A stretch of DNA of 64,000 nucleotides from Sediminibacillus albus (GTDB taxonomy: Bacteria > Bacillota > Bacilli > Bacillales > Amphibacillaceae), in NCBI RefSeq assembly GCF_900101125.1, contig NZ_FNFL01000006.1, positions 1 to 64,000 on the forward strand, in the 5' to 3' direction. The notes beneath the pieces were generated by a model. The model worked only from the letters and a program-made list of their open reading frames with translations. It was not told where the DNA came from and did not search any database. Below are positions 56,548 to 64,000 of the stretch, piece by piece (within the stretch, counting starts at the first letter, position 1; each line of letters begins with the position of its first letter). The translations under genes and the position numbers were made by a program.

Positions 56548-57543
56548 TTATTCTTCTATAATGGAAAAATAACGTTTTTGGCTCTCAGCTATTTCTTTTA
56601 AATATGTATCCGTTTCAAAAGCTTCAGCTTCTTTTCTATATGTATTTTCGAAGGCTTCCAGCTGAAGATATTGCGCACCCATTATTTTCAATGCATGGCT
56701 TATTGCCACTAAATCCTTTTCCTCCGGCATTACTGGATATCTTACATATAAATAACGGTACAGGAGATTCTCCAACAGTTGGAAAAGCGAAGGATTATCC
56801 TGTTCCACCTCACGCATAAGCACGTGTATTTGCTTCGTTACAGCATGCGAGTCGATCCCCTTTAATTTTGAAGGATTGACTGTTATAGTAAAGCCCAATT
56901 TATCTACTGCTATATCCTCATCAATCTGCTGCTCCTGCATCCATTCTATTATTGCTGTTTTGACTACAGGATCGATCTGCTGATCTTTGAGAAGCCTTTT
57001 CAAAAATTGAATATATGGTGCAACGGCTAAACCGCGGCATTGCACTAAAAGTCTCCATTGTGAGAACGAATCCCCTGCTTTAACTGCCTTGCCAAGTTCA
57101 TTAATATAGTCATATGCTTGTTCGTCCATTTTGTCCTGGCTTAATTTTTTGCTCATTTCCGATAGCTGTTTCAATTGCGATTGAAATGGTTCCACAACCG
57201 TCTTGCTGGCAAAGACATCCTCTATTATTTCAATCAGTTGTTTATATTCGCTCATCTGAAACAACAATGTTAAATAAATATGTAAGTATTCAAAGTAATA
57301 ATCATCTTCCTGAGCTATAAGGCGGCGGCACAATTCCTCTGCATCTTCTGTTTTTCCCAGCTCCATTAAGCAGATTATTTTTCCGGTGAAGATTTCATGA
57401 GAATAAATTTCATGGCCAATCAGCTCATTAAGTTTTTTCAGTGCATCTTCATAACGTTTTTCTTTCAAAGCTTGCAGGCTTTCCTCTTCCAGCGTATCTT
57501 TCCATTTAGGAAAAATAATCACATTGTCATTTTTCGTTTTCAT
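56548..57543 (-). CDS. TPR-repeat protein (YsoA-like)
   Basis: The 331-residue soluble protein has TPR-like helical pairs in its N-terminal half (ALKEKRYEDALKKLNELIG, CLMELGKTEDAEELCRRLI) and a DUF-like C-terminus. B. subtilis ysoA, a TPR protein of unknown function, lies in the same place upstream of tig. The second ATG (57543) is taken because AGGAAGG is spaced correctly for it. Probably mediates protein contacts; partner unknown. Confidence 0.8.
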   Translation of the reverse strand: MKTKNDNVIIFPKWKDTLEEESLQALKEKRYEDALKKLNELIGHEIYSHEIFTGKIICLMELGKTEDAEELCRRLIAQEDDYYFEYLHIYLTLLFQMSEYKQLIEIIEDVFASKTVVEPFQSQLKQLSEMSKKLSQDKMDEQAYDYINELGKAVKAGDSFSQWRLLVQCRGLAVAPYIQFLKRLLKDQQIDPVVKTAIIEWMQEQQIDEDIAVDKLGFTITVNPSKLKGIDSHAVTKQIHVLMREVEQDNPSLFQLLENLLYRYLYVRYPVMPEEKDLVAISHALKIMGAQYLQLEAFENTYRKEAEAFETDTYLKEIAESQKRYFSIIEE

Positions 57544-57696
57544 GCGCATCCTTCCTAACCGTTTTTGATGTATGTATTAGCTGCTATTTTTATCTGTACC
57601 CTTAAAATAAAATTTAAAACAAAGTTGTGCCCATTAAATACAATATAACGATTGGGTGAAGAACATTGATAGTATCAACAAAAAACTAATATGAAT

Positions 57697-57731
57697 AAAA
57701 AGGGTTCAACTTTACAGTTGAACCCTTTTTA
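57697..57731 (-). terminator. Terminator after the tRNA genes
   Basis: AAGGGTTCAAC pairs with GTTGAACCCTT around TGTAAA; T runs on both sides. It lies 7 nt downstream of tRNA-Arg. Confidence 0.85.
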
Positions 57732-57737
57732 AAAGAG

Positions 57738-57811
57738 TGTCCCAGACAGGATTCGAACCTGTGACCCACAGCTTAGAAGGCTGTTGCTCTATCCTGCTGA
57801 GCTACTGGGAC
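57738..57811 (-). tRNA. tRNA-Arg (anticodon TCT)
   Basis: The minus strand folds to a full cloverleaf: acceptor GTCCCAG/CTGGGAC, D-arm GCTC...GAGC, anticodon loop CTTCTAA giving TCT (reads AGA), T-arm ACAGG-TTCGAAT-CCTGT. Discriminator is A. CCA is not encoded and must be added. Confidence 0.96.
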
Positions 57812-57863
57812 CTAATTTTTAAAATTGATATTAAGTATTCTTCATTATAACATATTTTATGTA

Positions 57864-57937
57864 TGGAGCGGGTGAAGGGAATCGAACCCTCATCATCAGC
57901 TTGGAAGACTGAGGTTTTACCACTAAACTACACCCGC
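57864..57937 (-). tRNA. tRNA-Gly (anticodon TCC)
   Basis: Cloverleaf on the minus strand with acceptor GCGGGTG/CACCCGC, anticodon loop CTTCCAA giving TCC (reads GGA), T-arm with GGTTCGATTCC. Discriminator T and an encoded CCA end the gene. It lies 52 nt upstream of tRNA-Arg in the same transcript. Confidence 0.96.
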
Positions 57938-58088
57938 ACATTATTGGATTTTCATAGCTTACGCTCTTTATTTAATTACTGTGCCTGTATCTGCCCAATT
58001 TCAGTCTCTCTTTGTAACGGACAAGATTCATTATATAAATTATGAATATAGTTGTCAACAGTTTTCTAAAAGATATTTTGAATTTTAG

Positions 58089-58117
58089 GACCGCCTCAGT
58101 AACAGCGGCCCTATACA
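58089..58117 (-). terminator. Possible terminator after ysnB
   Basis: Minus-strand GGGCCGC pairs with GCGGTCC around a 10-nt loop, followed by TAAAATTC. It is 20-50 nt past the ysnB stop; the T run is weak. Confidence 0.45.
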
Positions 58118-58138
58118 GATCAAGAAAAAAACGGAAAT

Positions 58139-58657
58139 TTATTTTAGGGCTGTTTTATAAGTCATCCCTTCGACAGTTTCTCCATTAATGTCCTTGAATT
58201 CGACCATTACGTCGCTTTTTTCTTCCCAGCTTAAAATTGCATAAGTTTTTTCCGCCCGGCCTCTCGGCAGCATGATACTGCCAGGGTTGATGAACAACTT
58301 ATTTTCCACCCGTTCAGCCCCTGCTATATGTGTATGTCCAAAGCATACCACTTGGGCGCCCTGTTCATCTGCGCGGTACGAGAGAGGCATTAACGTACTT
58401 TTCACCCTATGTAAGTGTCCGTGGGCTACGTAAAAGTGGGTACCACTTACAGAAAAATCTACTTCTTCAGGAAGGCGAGGATCGATGTCACAATTACCTG
58501 CAACCTTCATAAACTCTTCTAGTTCACCAGCATCAGCATCCAGCTCGGAATCACCGCAGTGGATATACTGGTCAATTTCTCCGTGGTGCCTTTTTTTTAT
58601 TTCTGCAACTTCTTCAGTCAAGCCGTGACTGTCGCTCATAATCAGGATTTTTGGCAT
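58139..58657 (-). CDS. ysnB: YfcE/MJ0936-family metallophosphoesterase (YsnB)
   Basis: The 172-residue protein has calcineurin-like phosphoesterase metal motifs: MSDSHG (about 7-12), HCGDSELD, VAGNCD, VAHGHLHRV and CFGHTHIAG. Related enzymes hydrolyse phosphodiesters in vitro; the cellular substrate is not known. It is the last gene of gerM-rph-rdgB-ysnB, 16 nt after rdgB. Confidence 0.92.
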   Translation of the reverse strand: MPKILIMSDSHGLTEEVAEIKKRHHGEIDQYIHCGDSELDADAGELEEFMKVAGNCDIDPRLPEEVDFSVSGTHFYVAHGHLHRVKSTLMPLSYRADEQGAQVVCFGHTHIAGAERVENKLFINPGSIMLPRGRAEKTYAILSWEEKSDVMVEFKDINGETVEGMTYKTALK

Positions 58658-58673
58658 GTTTGCTCCTCTCCTT

Positions 58674-59267
58674 TTAGTTATCTTTCAACCATTTTTCTAA
58701 CTGGATTATTGCATTTTTTCGGTGGCTGATTGTATTTTTTTCCTGGGAACTTAGCTGAGCCATTGTCTTGTCCGAGCCTTTCGGGTAAAACACAGGGTCG
58801 TAACCAAAGCCGTTATTGCCATGAGGTTCGTTGGCTATATTCCCTTCACAAGTCCCCCGTTTAAAGATGGTTGACTGTCCAGGCCTTGCGACAGCTAACA
58901 CACACACAAACCGTGCCGTTCTTTTATCTAAGGGAACGGTGGAAAGCTCGTTTAGAAGTTTTGCGATATTAGCCTGATCGTTTTTTTCTTCGCCCGCGTA
59001 TCTGGCTGAATATATACCAGGTCTGCCATCCAAAGCATCTACTTCTATTCCTGAATCATCAGCAAGTACGGGAAGCGAGAACATTTTAGAGATCGTCTCT
59101 GCTTTAATTGCGGCATTTTCTGCAAACGAATCTCCGGTTTCTTCAATATCAGGGATGGATTCTTCCAGGTCTAATAAAGATTTGATTTCAATGCCGTATT
59201 TTGAAAATAACTCCTTGAAGTCTTGCACCTTCCCTTTATTCTTAGTAGCTATAATCATTTTTTCCAT
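58674..59267 (-). CDS. rdgB: XTP/dITP diphosphatase (RdgB/HAM1)
   Basis: The 197-residue enzyme removes non-canonical purine triphosphates such as XTP and dITP. Motifs: IATKNKGKVQDFKELF, ETGDSFAENAAIKAE, LADDSGIEVDALDGRPGIYS, and NNGFGYDPVFYP. The ATG shares a base with the rph stop (TAATG), so the two are translationally coupled. Confidence 0.97.
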   Translation of the reverse strand: MEKMIIATKNKGKVQDFKELFSKYGIEIKSLLDLEESIPDIEETGDSFAENAAIKAETISKMFSLPVLADDSGIEVDALDGRPGIYSARYAGEEKNDQANIAKLLNELSTVPLDKRTARFVCVLAVARPGQSTIFKRGTCEGNIANEPHGNNGFGYDPVFYPKGSDKTMAQLSSQEKNTISHRKNAIIQLEKWLKDN

Positions 59268-60040
59268 TAAGATCCTCCAGTTACTTCCTCATTTTCTTTA
59301 TTTTTATCAATTGCCTCAGCCAAGTTGCCAAGAGCATTCCTTTGAATCTTAAAAATCTCTTCGAGCCCCTCATTTGCAAGGCCAAGCATGGTTTGCAGCT
59401 GCGGCATGGAGAAGGTAGCCTCTTCACCCGTTCCTTGTATTTCTACAAACTCACCGGTCCCGGTCATGACAATATTCATATCCACATGAGCCTGTGAGTC
59501 TTCTTCATACTGTAAATCAAGGATTTCTGTACCATCAGGCAGCACCCCCACGGATGTAGCGCCTAAAAAATCGTTGACCGGCAGCTGCTTCAATATATTT
59601 TTTTTGAGTAAATTTCCAAATGCTAGTACAACCGCAACAAAAGCGCCTGTTATAGACGCAGTTCTCGTACCGCCGTCAGCTTGAATGACATCACAATCAA
59701 CCCAAACTGTCCGCTCCCCAATTTTCTCTAGATCGACTACAGCACGAAGAGACCTGCCGATTAACCGTTGGATTTCCATCGTTCTGCCGGAAACTTTACC
59801 CTTCGAAGACTCCCGTATATTTCTTTGTTCGGTAGCTCTAGGCAGCATGGCGTATTCAGCAGTTATCCATCCCTTTCCGGAACCGCGCATAAAAGGAGGA
59901 ACACGATCTTCAATGCTCGCATTGCATATTACCTTTGTTTCACCAACAGTGATCAATACGGACCCTTCTGGATGTTTTACATAATTCACTTCAATATTTA
60001 TCGGTCGCAATTCGTTTATTTTTCTATCATTACTTCTCAT
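59267..60040 (-). CDS. rph: Ribonuclease PH
   Basis: RNase PH trims tRNA 3' ends by phosphorolysis. The 257-residue protein has [38 protein letters not shown], the phosphate-binding segment [32 protein letters not shown] and the C-terminal [14 protein letters not shown]. It is followed by coupled rdgB and preceded by gerM. Confidence 0.97.
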   Translation of the reverse strand: MRSNDRKINELRPINIEVNYVKHPEGSVLITVGETKVICNASIEDRVPPFMRGSGKGWITAEYAMLPRATEQRNIRESSKGKVSGRTMEIQRLIGRSLRAVVDLEKIGERTVWVDCDVIQADGGTRTASITGAFVAVVLAFGNLLKKNILKQLPVNDFLGATSVGVLPDGTEILDLQYEEDSQAHVDMNIVMTGTGEFVEIQGTGEEATFSMPQLQTMLGLANEGLEEIFKIQRNALGNLAEAIDKNKENEEVTGGS

Positions 60041-60141
60041 CTTTATGTCCTCCTTTTAATTACTCACTAATCGTAACATATTTTTACCAAATGATATAAG
60101 TTCATGCAAAACCCAAATGAACGACTGCTTATGAATGGAAA

Positions 60142-60167
60142 AAAGGAGCCGAATGACCCGGCTCCTC
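60142..60167 (-). terminator. Terminator after gerM
   Basis: Minus-strand GGAGCCGG and CGGCTCC pair and run into TTTTTTCC, 17 nt past the gerM stop. Rph and rdgB therefore probably have their own promoter or depend on read-through. Confidence 0.8.
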
Positions 60168-60183
60168 TCCTTTCTATTCTATC

Positions 60184-61284
60184 CTATAAACTTCCGGTAG
60201 GTACAAATGTATTCCTAGTAACCGGTTCTGTATATGCTGTTCCTTTTTCATTAAATACTTGCTCCAGGTTTCCTACATTAATATCTACCGCTTCCACACC
60301 AGGTTGATCCGTTAGTGTTAAGACGAGTGTTTCCATTACTTCATCTGCGATAGAAGCATTCTCCGCATTTTCCAGTATATTCTCATTAAAATCCAGCGTA
60401 AGCACCCCATCATCGATGGTTGGATCTGCTGTCAATGAAGTACCTGAATTAAATACGTTCAATAAATTCAAGTCATTTGCAGGGCCTTCCACTAAGGCTT
60501 GTACAATGGAAGCAAAGTCCTCTGCACTTTGCTTTTCTACATGCTGGGTAACAGGGACATGATAGAGCTGTTCTCCTTGCTGGGCCGGATAATAGAGCGT
60601 TACCGCTTCACTTTCCATCAAGTCAATATTGTCGCCATTATATATATTTATACCGTTCGCACGTGAAACCCCTTCACCAATTGGTGTTCCGCTTACTGGC
60701 ATTTCCTTTTTTTCTTCTCCATTGATCCACAGTTTAACTCTTTCTACATTATCAAACTGAGTCAGTGTATAAGTCATCGACTGCAGGATTTTTTGCTCAT
60801 CCTCTGGGCGATAGTCTGCAAACTCTTTAGAAACATCGACTGTTAAAACGCCATCCTTAAGGTTCAAACTATTGATAGCAGTACCAGCTGGAAGCACCGC
60901 TTCAAAACCATCCGGCAGTAACTCAGTTACAGGCCCGTCTTTCACTAGATATTCCAATGCTTGTTTTGCAACTTCTTTGGATTCCATGTTCGGCAGCTCT
61001 AATGTTTGTGGAACGACCATACCATTCGCATCCAACAAATAAAGCTGCCGCTCTACCGTGGTTGTTTCTGCCTCAGATTCGGAGTCTTCCGCACCGTTTT
61101 CGCTTTTTTCATCTTCCTGAGGCTCATCCCCAGCTACTTCATCCAAATTATCTGTAAAGGTCGCTTCTTCTGGGGGGGCATCCATTTCCTTCAATGTCTG
61201 TTCGCCCTGGAAAACCCCACAACCTGTCATTACTAAAGCAATGCCCAAAACACCTGCTGATATTATCAATGACTGCTTCCTCAT
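60184..61284 (-). CDS. gerM: Sporulation/germination lipoprotein GerM
   Basis: GerM is needed for sporulation septum processes and germination. The 366-residue lipoprotein has signal MRKQSLIISAGVLG and lipobox MTGC, an acidic linker (about 30-75), then two GerMN domains (about 85-205 and 215-345; EVAKQALEYLVKDGPV, VLTVDVSKEFADY; SADFASI-like region VEGPANDLNLLNVF, VLTLDFNENIL). B. subtilis GerM has the same two-domain architecture. Confidence 0.93.
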   Translation of the reverse strand: MRKQSLIISAGVLGIALVMTGCGVFQGEQTLKEMDAPPEEATFTDNLDEVAGDEPQEDEKSENGAEDSESEAETTTVERQLYLLDANGMVVPQTLELPNMESKEVAKQALEYLVKDGPVTELLPDGFEAVLPAGTAINSLNLKDGVLTVDVSKEFADYRPEDEQKILQSMTYTLTQFDNVERVKLWINGEEKKEMPVSGTPIGEGVSRANGINIYNGDNIDLMESEAVTLYYPAQQGEQLYHVPVTQHVEKQSAEDFASIVQALVEGPANDLNLLNVFNSGTSLTADPTIDDGVLTLDFNENILENAENASIADEVMETLVLTLTDQPGVEAVDINVGNLEQVFNEKGTAYTEPVTRNTFVPTGSL

Positions 61285-61435
61285 GCTTTCCCCTCCTACG
61301 ATGGTTTGTACTATTATATATACGAGCTTCCATCGAATTTAGACCAAGCATTGTAAAATTTTGTTGCTGTCCTTCGGTAAGATTTACAATAAAACAATCA
61401 TATCCTCTGTTTCAAATTATTGTTCAACTGTAAAA

Positions 61436-61463
61436 TAACCGATCCTCTTATGAGAATCGGTTA
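61436..61463 (-). terminator. Terminator after murI
   Basis: Minus-strand AACCGAT pairs with ATCGGTT around a 12-nt loop and is followed by ATTTTAC, within 10 nt of the murI stop. Confidence 0.7.
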
Positions 61464-61467
61464 CCTG

Positions 61468-62271
61468 TCATTCGGCTAATTTCACGTTTTTTATTTCTGA
61501 AACTGGCTGTTCAAGCCATGCTTGGCTTATAGTTTCAAAGACAGTTGGCTCTCCCGTAGTATAAAATTTATGCTGCGGCTCCCTATTTCCTTTAAATAAT
61601 TTTTCCTGATAGCCCATTATGGCACTTACCTCACGAGCTGTTTCTTCCCCAGAAGAAATAATCGTTACGTGTTCACCGATTACCTTTTGAACAGTATCAC
61701 GGAGTAAGGGATAGTGAGTACACCCTAAAATGAGCGTATCTATATGGTTCTTTTTCTTTAAGGGTACAAGAGTTTCCGAAACTACTTTGTAAGCTTCTTC
61801 TCCTGATAACACGCCTTGCTCGACCATTGGCACGAACCTTGGGCATGCCAAAGCATTGATGTGGATATTAGCGTTTATATTTTTCAAAGCAAGAGGGTAT
61901 GCTTCGCTCTTAATAGTCCCTTCCGTTCCTATAACACCTATATGAAGGTTTTGTGTTGATTTAATTGCAGCCCTGGCTCCGGGCTGAATAACACCGATTA
62001 CGGGAATTGGAAGTTCTCTTTGTAATTGTTCCAAAGCAAAAGCTGTAGCAGTATTACAAGCTACAACCAGCATTTTTATTTTTTTGTTCATTAAAAAATC
62101 CACCATTTCCCAAGTGAATTGGATAACTTCCTCTTCTGTACGCGGTCCATATGGACACCGCAGCGTATCTCCTAGATATACGAGTTCTTCCCGGGGAAGC
62201 TGACGCATTAGTTCTCTTGCTACAGTCAATCCGCCGACACCCGAATCAATGACTCCTATTGGTTGATCCAC
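61468..62271 (-). CDS. murI: Glutamate racemase (RacE/MurI)
   Basis: The 267-residue enzyme supplies D-glutamate for peptidoglycan. Motifs: IGVIDSGVGGLTVARELM with the catalytic-site Asp, the Cys of VACNTATAFALEQL (about 74), IGTEGT, and the second Cys of LGCTHYPLLR (about 185). It follows the marR gene by 18 nt, as racE follows ysmB in B. subtilis. Confidence 0.97.
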   Translation of the reverse strand: MDQPIGVIDSGVGGLTVARELMRQLPREELVYLGDTLRCPYGPRTEEEVIQFTWEMVDFLMNKKIKMLVVACNTATAFALEQLQRELPIPVIGVIQPGARAAIKSTQNLHIGVIGTEGTIKSEAYPLALKNINANIHINALACPRFVPMVEQGVLSGEEAYKVVSETLVPLKKKNHIDTLILGCTHYPLLRDTVQKVIGEHVTIISSGEETAREVSAIMGYQEKLFKGNREPQHKFYTTGEPTVFETISQAWLEQPVSEIKNVKLAE

Positions 62272-62289
62272 CGTGCTCGCTCCTTTTCT

Positions 62290-62742
62290 TTATTTTCCGC
62301 TGACTTTTTTCATTTGTTGATGGAGCAGGTCAAGTATCCGTTCCAGTGTACCAACCTCTTCATTAGAGACACTTTCCAAAACTTCTCCTAAGTATTCCTG
62401 CCGCTTGATGATAACTTCCTGGATGATGCTCTTGCCTTTCTCCAGTAAATGGATTCTGACTACGCGTCTGTCACTTGTATCCTTTATTCTCTCAACTAAC
62501 TCGTTTTTCTCCATTCTGTCTACTAAGTCAGTCGTTGTACTAAAAGCTAAATTTATTTTATTAGATAACTCACCAATCGTCAGGTCACCTTCTTCGTTCA
62601 GCCATTGTAAAGCCACAAATTGAGGTGCCGTAATGGGATAGTGGGTTAATATTTCTCTACCCTTTTGCTTAATGATACCGGAAATGTACCTTAAATTTTT
62701 TTCTACTTCAGCTATCGTTGCTTGTTGGGAAGTTTTTTGCAA
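62290..62742 (-). CDS. ysmB: MarR-family transcriptional regulator (YsmB-like)
   Basis: With a TTG start at 62742 (AAAAGGGGG 6 nt upstream) the product is 150 residues. The winged helix-turn-helix is clear: PITAPQFVALQWLNEEGDLTIGELSNKI and LVDRMEKNELVERIKDTSDRRVVRIHL in consecutive parts. The open frame runs 87 codons further upstream but that part lacks MarR similarity. It probably regulates itself and murI; ligand unknown. Confidence 0.9.
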   Translation of the reverse strand: MQKTSQQATIAEVEKNLRYISGIIKQKGREILTHYPITAPQFVALQWLNEEGDLTIGELSNKINLAFSTTTDLVDRMEKNELVERIKDTSDRRVVRIHLLEKGKSIIQEVIIKRQEYLGEVLESVSNEEVGTLERILDLLHQQMKKVSGK

Positions 62743-62770
62743 TATATAGCCCCCTTTTGACCTTATACTT

Positions 62771-62801
62771 ATTATATAATGATTAACTACTGTAAACGCA
62801 A
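62771..62801 (-). promoter_or_regulatory. Candidate promoter/operator of marR-murI
   Basis: Minus-strand TTGCGT is followed after 17-19 nt by TATATAAT, within an AT palindrome ATTATATAAT that could also be a MarR operator. About 30 nt upstream of the chosen TTG start. Confidence 0.4.
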
Positions 62802-63195
62802 GCACAATTTGCTTAGTATTGTAATGTTTCAATCTCTTTTTGTCATTGGTGATTTTCTCCACTTTTTTAAATGGGGCCGGCTGGCGATGGCCAAACGGTG
62901 CAGCTTGGATGCTGCTAGCAGACTCGCAGAACCCTGAATCAGCGCAGAATATGCACACCTCGCATTCCACTTTGACTGCATACTCCCTCATAGAAAATGA
63001 CAATCAAACAACCAATGAAAAGCCACCGATGGCCGCAGAGCACAATCATTATGAATAAGGTAAAAGTCTTACATCCTTATAGATAATTACATACCCGACT
63101 TTACTATTTTAAATCAGTAAAGCAGACAACTCACAAAATATGCCTAAGAGAACTCTGAAACGATTGCACAGATAAAAATTACTTCATACAAATTA
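62802..63195. other. Gene-poor region between marR and gerE
   Basis: No gene is supported. Residues of 62870-63050 are richer in GC than their flanks and stay open in two frames (one on each strand), but neither translation resembles a protein nor has a good ribosome-binding site. Short self-complementary pieces occur (GCAGC-ttggat-GCTGC; GGCC...GGCC). It could be a decayed gene or repeat. Confidence 0.4.
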
Positions 63196-63227
63196 AAAAA
63201 CCGACCTTCATAAAGAAAGCCGGTTTC
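63196..63227 (-). terminator. Terminator after gerE
   Basis: Minus-strand AAACCGGCTTTC pairs with GAAGGTCGGTTT and ends in TTTAA, starting just after the gerE stop. Confidence 0.8.
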
Positions 63228-63230
63228 TTA

Positions 63231-63455
63231 CTAGAGCTTTAGTTCCCCCATACGAAGGAGCTCTACGACTGCTTGTGAACGCCCCTTGACACCTAACTTT
63301 TGCATAGCATTTGATATGTGATTCCGAACAGTCTTTTGAGATATAAACAGTTCCTGGGCAATTTCTTTTGTTGTTTTGTCCTGTACTAGAAGTTCAAATA
63401 CTTCTTTCTCGCGCTTGGTTAATAATTGCTTCGGCTTGTAGTCACTATCATTCAA
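63231..63455 (-). CDS. gerE: Late mother-cell transcription regulator GerE
   Basis: GerE is the LuxR-type regulator of late sigma-K coat genes. The 74-residue protein is almost only the DNA-binding domain and closely resembles B. subtilis GerE: LLTKREKEVFELLVQDKT, IAQELFISQKTVRNHISNAM, LGVKGRSQAVVELLRMGEL. Start is TTG with GGAGGGG about 9 nt upstream. Confidence 0.98.
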   Translation of the reverse strand: MNDSDYKPKQLLTKREKEVFELLVQDKTTKEIAQELFISQKTVRNHISNAMQKLGVKGRSQAVVELLRMGELKL

Positions 63456-63516
63456 ATGTTAACCCCTCCTTGCTGTCTTTAAAGCCACATGGTGAAGGGT
63501 GTTTATTTAGTCAATG

Positions 63517-63545
63517 TATTTTATGAAAAAGAAAGTCAACCCGTG
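63517..63545 (-). promoter_or_regulatory. Candidate sigma-K promoter for gerE
   Basis: Minus-strand AC followed after 17 nt by CATAAAATA, an exact match to the sigma-K -10 (CATAnnnTA), about 65 nt upstream of the gerE start. gerE is sigma-K dependent in B. subtilis. Confidence 0.55.
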
Positions 63546-63593
63546 AATCCGTTTCGTGTAAATTAACCGAAATTAAAACGAAAATCATACCGC

Positions 63594-64000
63594 TTACACC
63601 TTTAATTTCATTTTTTCTTTCTCAGTAAAAGGGACTGGGGTTCCTGACTGGACATCTACTTGTACCATCCTCCCTCTCCCAGTAATGCAGACTTCTCCCC
63701 TTTGATTCATTCCCAGATAGTGAATATCGATAGATGTTTTACCAGTGTGATTTACTTTAACATAAAGCTTTAAATTGTCATTAAAATAAATTTGTCTATG
63801 GTAATCACATTGTAAATCAGCAACAATGGGTATTTGCTGCGACTCGTCTGCCAACGCATTAAATAAACCGAGGTTTTTCAAGAATGCAATCCGCGCCTCT
63901 TCAAAGTAGATAAATGGAGAAATGTTGTTCACATGTCCAAACATGTCTGTTTCAGAGAACCTTATATTAATGGGAATATAGAACTCAAACCCTTTTTTCC
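63594..64000 (-). CDS. ysmA: Hotdog-fold acyl-CoA thioesterase (YsmA-like), 5' end beyond window
   Basis: The frame is open to the window edge: 18 more codons precede the first internal ATG (at 63944), reading IPINIRFSETD then MFGHVNNISPFIYFEEAR. That is the 4HBT thioesterase signature (RFxETDxxGHVNN, with catalytic Asp), so the real start lies past 64000. Visible part is about 134 residues. B. subtilis ysmA also lies upstream of gerE. Substrate unknown. Confidence 0.88.
   Translation of the reverse strand, partial: KKGFEFYIPINIRFSETDMFGHVNNISPFIYFEEARIAFLKNLGLFNALADESQQIPIVADLQCDYHRQIYFNDNLKLYVKVNHTGKTSIDIHYLGMNQRGEVCITGRGRMVQVDVQSGTPVPFTEKEKMKLKV

Noticed and set aside
62743-63003. Longer MarR protein starting at 63003
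   Set aside because: The extra 87 residues have no MarR similarity; TTG at 62742 has a strong site and gives the normal family length.

Overview
The window is a chromosomal stretch of a low-GC (about 40% by eye), endospore-forming Bacillaceae bacterium. Gene order follows the Bacillus subtilis block that runs from ruvA through obg, rplU-rpmA, spoIVFAB, minCD, mreBCD, radC, maf, spoIIB, folC, valS, the hem genes, lon, clpX, tig and gerM to gerE. Sporulation genes (bofC, safA, spo0B, spoIVFA/B, spoIIB, ysxE, spoVID, gerM, gerE) show that the organism makes spores. Two features differ from B. subtilis: an RNase E/G-family gene between spoIVFB and rplU, and no lonB between clpX and lonA. Together with the acidic character of several proteins, these suggest the Oceanobacillus/Virgibacillus/Halobacillus side of the family (inference only).

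Layout, almost all on the minus strand. 1-9650: a repeat-like element, ruvA, bofC, yebC, a YhcN/YlaJ lipoprotein, nadE, a CotS/APH-like kinase overlapping safA, pheA-pheB, obg-spo0B. 9790-18960: rpmA-prp-rplU behind an L21-type leader, RNase G, spoIVFAB, a gene-free stretch holding a degenerate repetitive element, then minCD and mreBCD. 18965-21465: radC, maf, spoIIB. 21494-31300: eleven genes for a type IV pilus (three minor prepilins, PilB, PilT, PilC, major pilin, prepilin peptidase, PilM, PilN, PilO). 31441-34535: a membrane GAF-GGDEF diguanylate cyclase and folC. 34716-37026 (plus strand): two tandem RimK-like ATP-grasp ligases and a GNAT acetyltransferase. 37123-40141: valS with a complete valine T-box. 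40318-49310: a small membrane protein, ysxE, spoVID and the hemAXCDBL haem operon. 49595-57549: a LiaF-like membrane protein, engB-lonA, clpX, tig, a TPR protein. 57700-64000: tRNA-Arg and tRNA-Gly, the gerM-rph-rdgB-ysnB genes, marR-murI, gerE and the end of a thioesterase gene.

The most distinctive region is the pilus locus. B. subtilis has only the prepilin peptidase comC between folC and spoIIB; here the same interval holds a full type IV pilus machine including the retraction ATPase PilT. The PilB N-terminus carries two MshEN-like repeats (a c-di-GMP-binding fold) and a diguanylate cyclase gene lies directly upstream, so second-messenger control of pilus extension is a coherent hypothesis. 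The major pilin gene has its own consensus-like promoter with a tandem 9-bp direct repeat over the predicted transcription start. The second distinctive region is the two-ATP-grasp plus acetyltransferase cassette, whose gene content resembles graspetide (microviridin-type) tailoring sets but with no visible precursor gene.

Several starts are TTG or GTG and were chosen by ribosome-binding site and family length; where this changes the gene noticeably it is stated. Function calls rest on recognised family motifs and conserved gene order, not on database searches.
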